Shown piece by piece: positions 33,257-34,166 of a DNA stretch of 34,166 nt; the stretch's first letter is position 1; each line of letters opens with the position of its first letter. The notes beneath the pieces are model-generated. The model had not been told where the DNA came from. It did no database searches and saw only the letters and a list, made by a program, of their open reading frames with translations. Both the position numbers and the translations under genes were made by a program. The stretch is taken from IMG/VR virus record IMGVR_UViG_3300021961_000322, positions 1 to 34,166 of that record; one strand, 5' to 3'. The DNA is from a virus.

Positions 33257-34166
33257 TTATCTCAATTCCTTTTGATAAGAATCTTTCATGACTTCCAAAT
33301 ACATTATATGCTTGTTTGTTGAAAACTGATGTCGAATGGCTGTGATAAGATAATTACCTGACAGATAAGGGTCAGTTAAATCACGACCAGTAGCCGCACT
33401 TAAATCACGTTCTGTGGATTTTGGAATGTTAAGTGCCACCACTTTACCCACTTCAATGTCTGTTCTTCCAGGTACTTCAATAGTTAAATGCAATTTACCA
33501 GCTTCATACATTAAACTGTTTCTTTGAGCCACCCATTTTTCATATAAAGGGTCTTTGTTTTCATCAAACATTCCGTATTGTTTAGTTCGTACACGACGAT
33601 ACATATCTGGTTTTCTAGGTAAATCACGTGGAAATGTTTGTGATTTACCTTGGTCATGTAGATTCAATACTTTATCATGATACTCATATTGATTATGAGG
33701 ATTTTCATAATATTGTTTCAATGTGATGTCATGTGTAATTAAATTGCTAGTGTAATATCCATAATCTTGTGCTTCAAACACATCAAAAAATGTTGAAGGA
33801 CTTATGTTGGAAATTCTTTTGAATTGCGCACTAACATTTAAAGTTTCATCAGATGATGCACTTGCACTATATGTGAATGTATCATAGATGTTAGATACAC
33901 CTAATCGAATCAAATGTTCAATGCTAGTTAAATAGAAATTTTTGTTGCTTTCATAAAATACTACATTGGGTGCATTTTTATAACTTCTTGCACAAATCCA
34001 ATTTATCAGTTTCAATGGAGACCAAAAAGGAGACACCACCGAAGTGCTAGATGCATGTTCTTCTAGAATTAACAAGTTCTTTTTATCCTTCAAATACTTA
34101 TCAAAAATAGTTTGAATCATCTCATGTGTTTTTCCAGAAAACTTTTTACTCACTCGTGTAATGTTA
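33257..34166 (-). CDS. 27: Baseplate hub protein gp27-like (5' truncated by window edge)
   Basis: The reading frame is open to the window edge, so the gene probably starts outside. A GTG at 34153 has no ribosome binding site and I regard it as internal. The 302 visible codons include SPFWSPLKLINWICARSYKN, which resembles hub proteins of marine T4-like phages, and a C-terminal domain with LTIEVPGRTDIEVGKVVALN and SGNYLITAIRHQFSTNKHIM, the type of domain at the end of T4 gp27. gp27 trimers bind gp5 and form the base for the tail tube; the gene ends one base before gp5, consistent with this partnership. In T4 gene 27 lies elsewhere. Assignment rests on pattern and neighbour, not on alignment. 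Confidence 0.75.
   Translation of the reverse strand, partial: NITRVSKKFSGKTHEMIQTIFDKYLKDKKNLLILEEHASSTSVVSPFWSPLKLINWICARSYKNAPNVVFYESNKNFYLTSIEHLIRLGVSNIYDTFTYSASASSDETLNVSAQFKRISNISPSTFFDVFEAQDYGYYTSNLITHDITLKQYYENPHNQYEYHDKVLNLHDQGKSQTFPRDLPRKPDMYRRVRTKQYGMFDENKDPLYEKWVAQRNSLMYEAGKLHLTIEVPGRTDIEVGKVVALNIPKSTERDLSAATGRDLTDPYLSGNYLITAIRHQFSTNKHIMYLEVMKDSYQKELR

Noticed and set aside
34151-34153. GTG as the start of the gp27-like gene
   Set aside because: No ribosome binding site precedes it and the frame continues open to the window edge; the visible part is also short for a hub protein.

Overview
The window is a compact stretch of a T4-like contractile-tailed phage genome. Every gene I can support lies on the minus strand, so transcription runs from high to low coordinates. 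Proteins at both ends are recognisable T4 homologues and their order follows the T4 late region: hub gp27-like, gp5, gp25, gp6, gp7-like, gp8, then accessory virion and fibre genes, then neck gp13 and gp14, tail completion gp15, small terminase gp16 and large terminase gp17. The combination of a DUF4815-type giant structural protein, 'TLTNKT' tail fibres with a Peptidase_S74 chaperone domain, and a glycosyltransferase beside the fibres is typical of marine T4-like phages (cyanophages, pelagiphages and relatives). The host cannot be read from this sequence; a marine Gram-negative bacterium is an inference.

Layout in transcription order. 34166-33257 is the truncated gp27-like hub gene. 33255-30718 is a gp5-like hub/spike carrying a CHAP-like and a GH19-like domain in place of the T4 lysozyme. 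30696-22139 holds gp25, gp6, a gp7-like protein with a long acidic Ser/Thr repeat tail, a small virion protein and a greatly enlarged gp8. 22132-15689 holds two very large structural proteins. 15684-13254 holds a small coiled-coil protein, an S74 tail fibre and a 58-residue protein. 13191-10915 is a three-gene cassette of an unknown protein, a GT-A glycosyltransferase and a conserved phage protein, with a sigma70-like promoter in front. 10868-4294 holds small fibre-module proteins, a 565-residue fibre and a 1242-residue S74 fibre. 4282-1 holds gp13 to gp17; gp17 is cut by the window edge.

The genes would together build and fill the virion. The hub and wedge proteins form the baseplate, with lytic domains on the central spike. 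The giant proteins and fibres decorate the baseplate periphery in place of T4 gp9-gp12. The neck proteins close the head and join it to the tail, and terminase packages DNA. Four exact TATAAATA octamers on the coding strand look like T4-type late promoters. Genes are packed with overlaps or gaps of a few tens of bases, and no stretch above 300 bases lacks a gene. I see no tRNA, CRISPR array, insertion sequence, attachment site or convincing rho-independent terminator.
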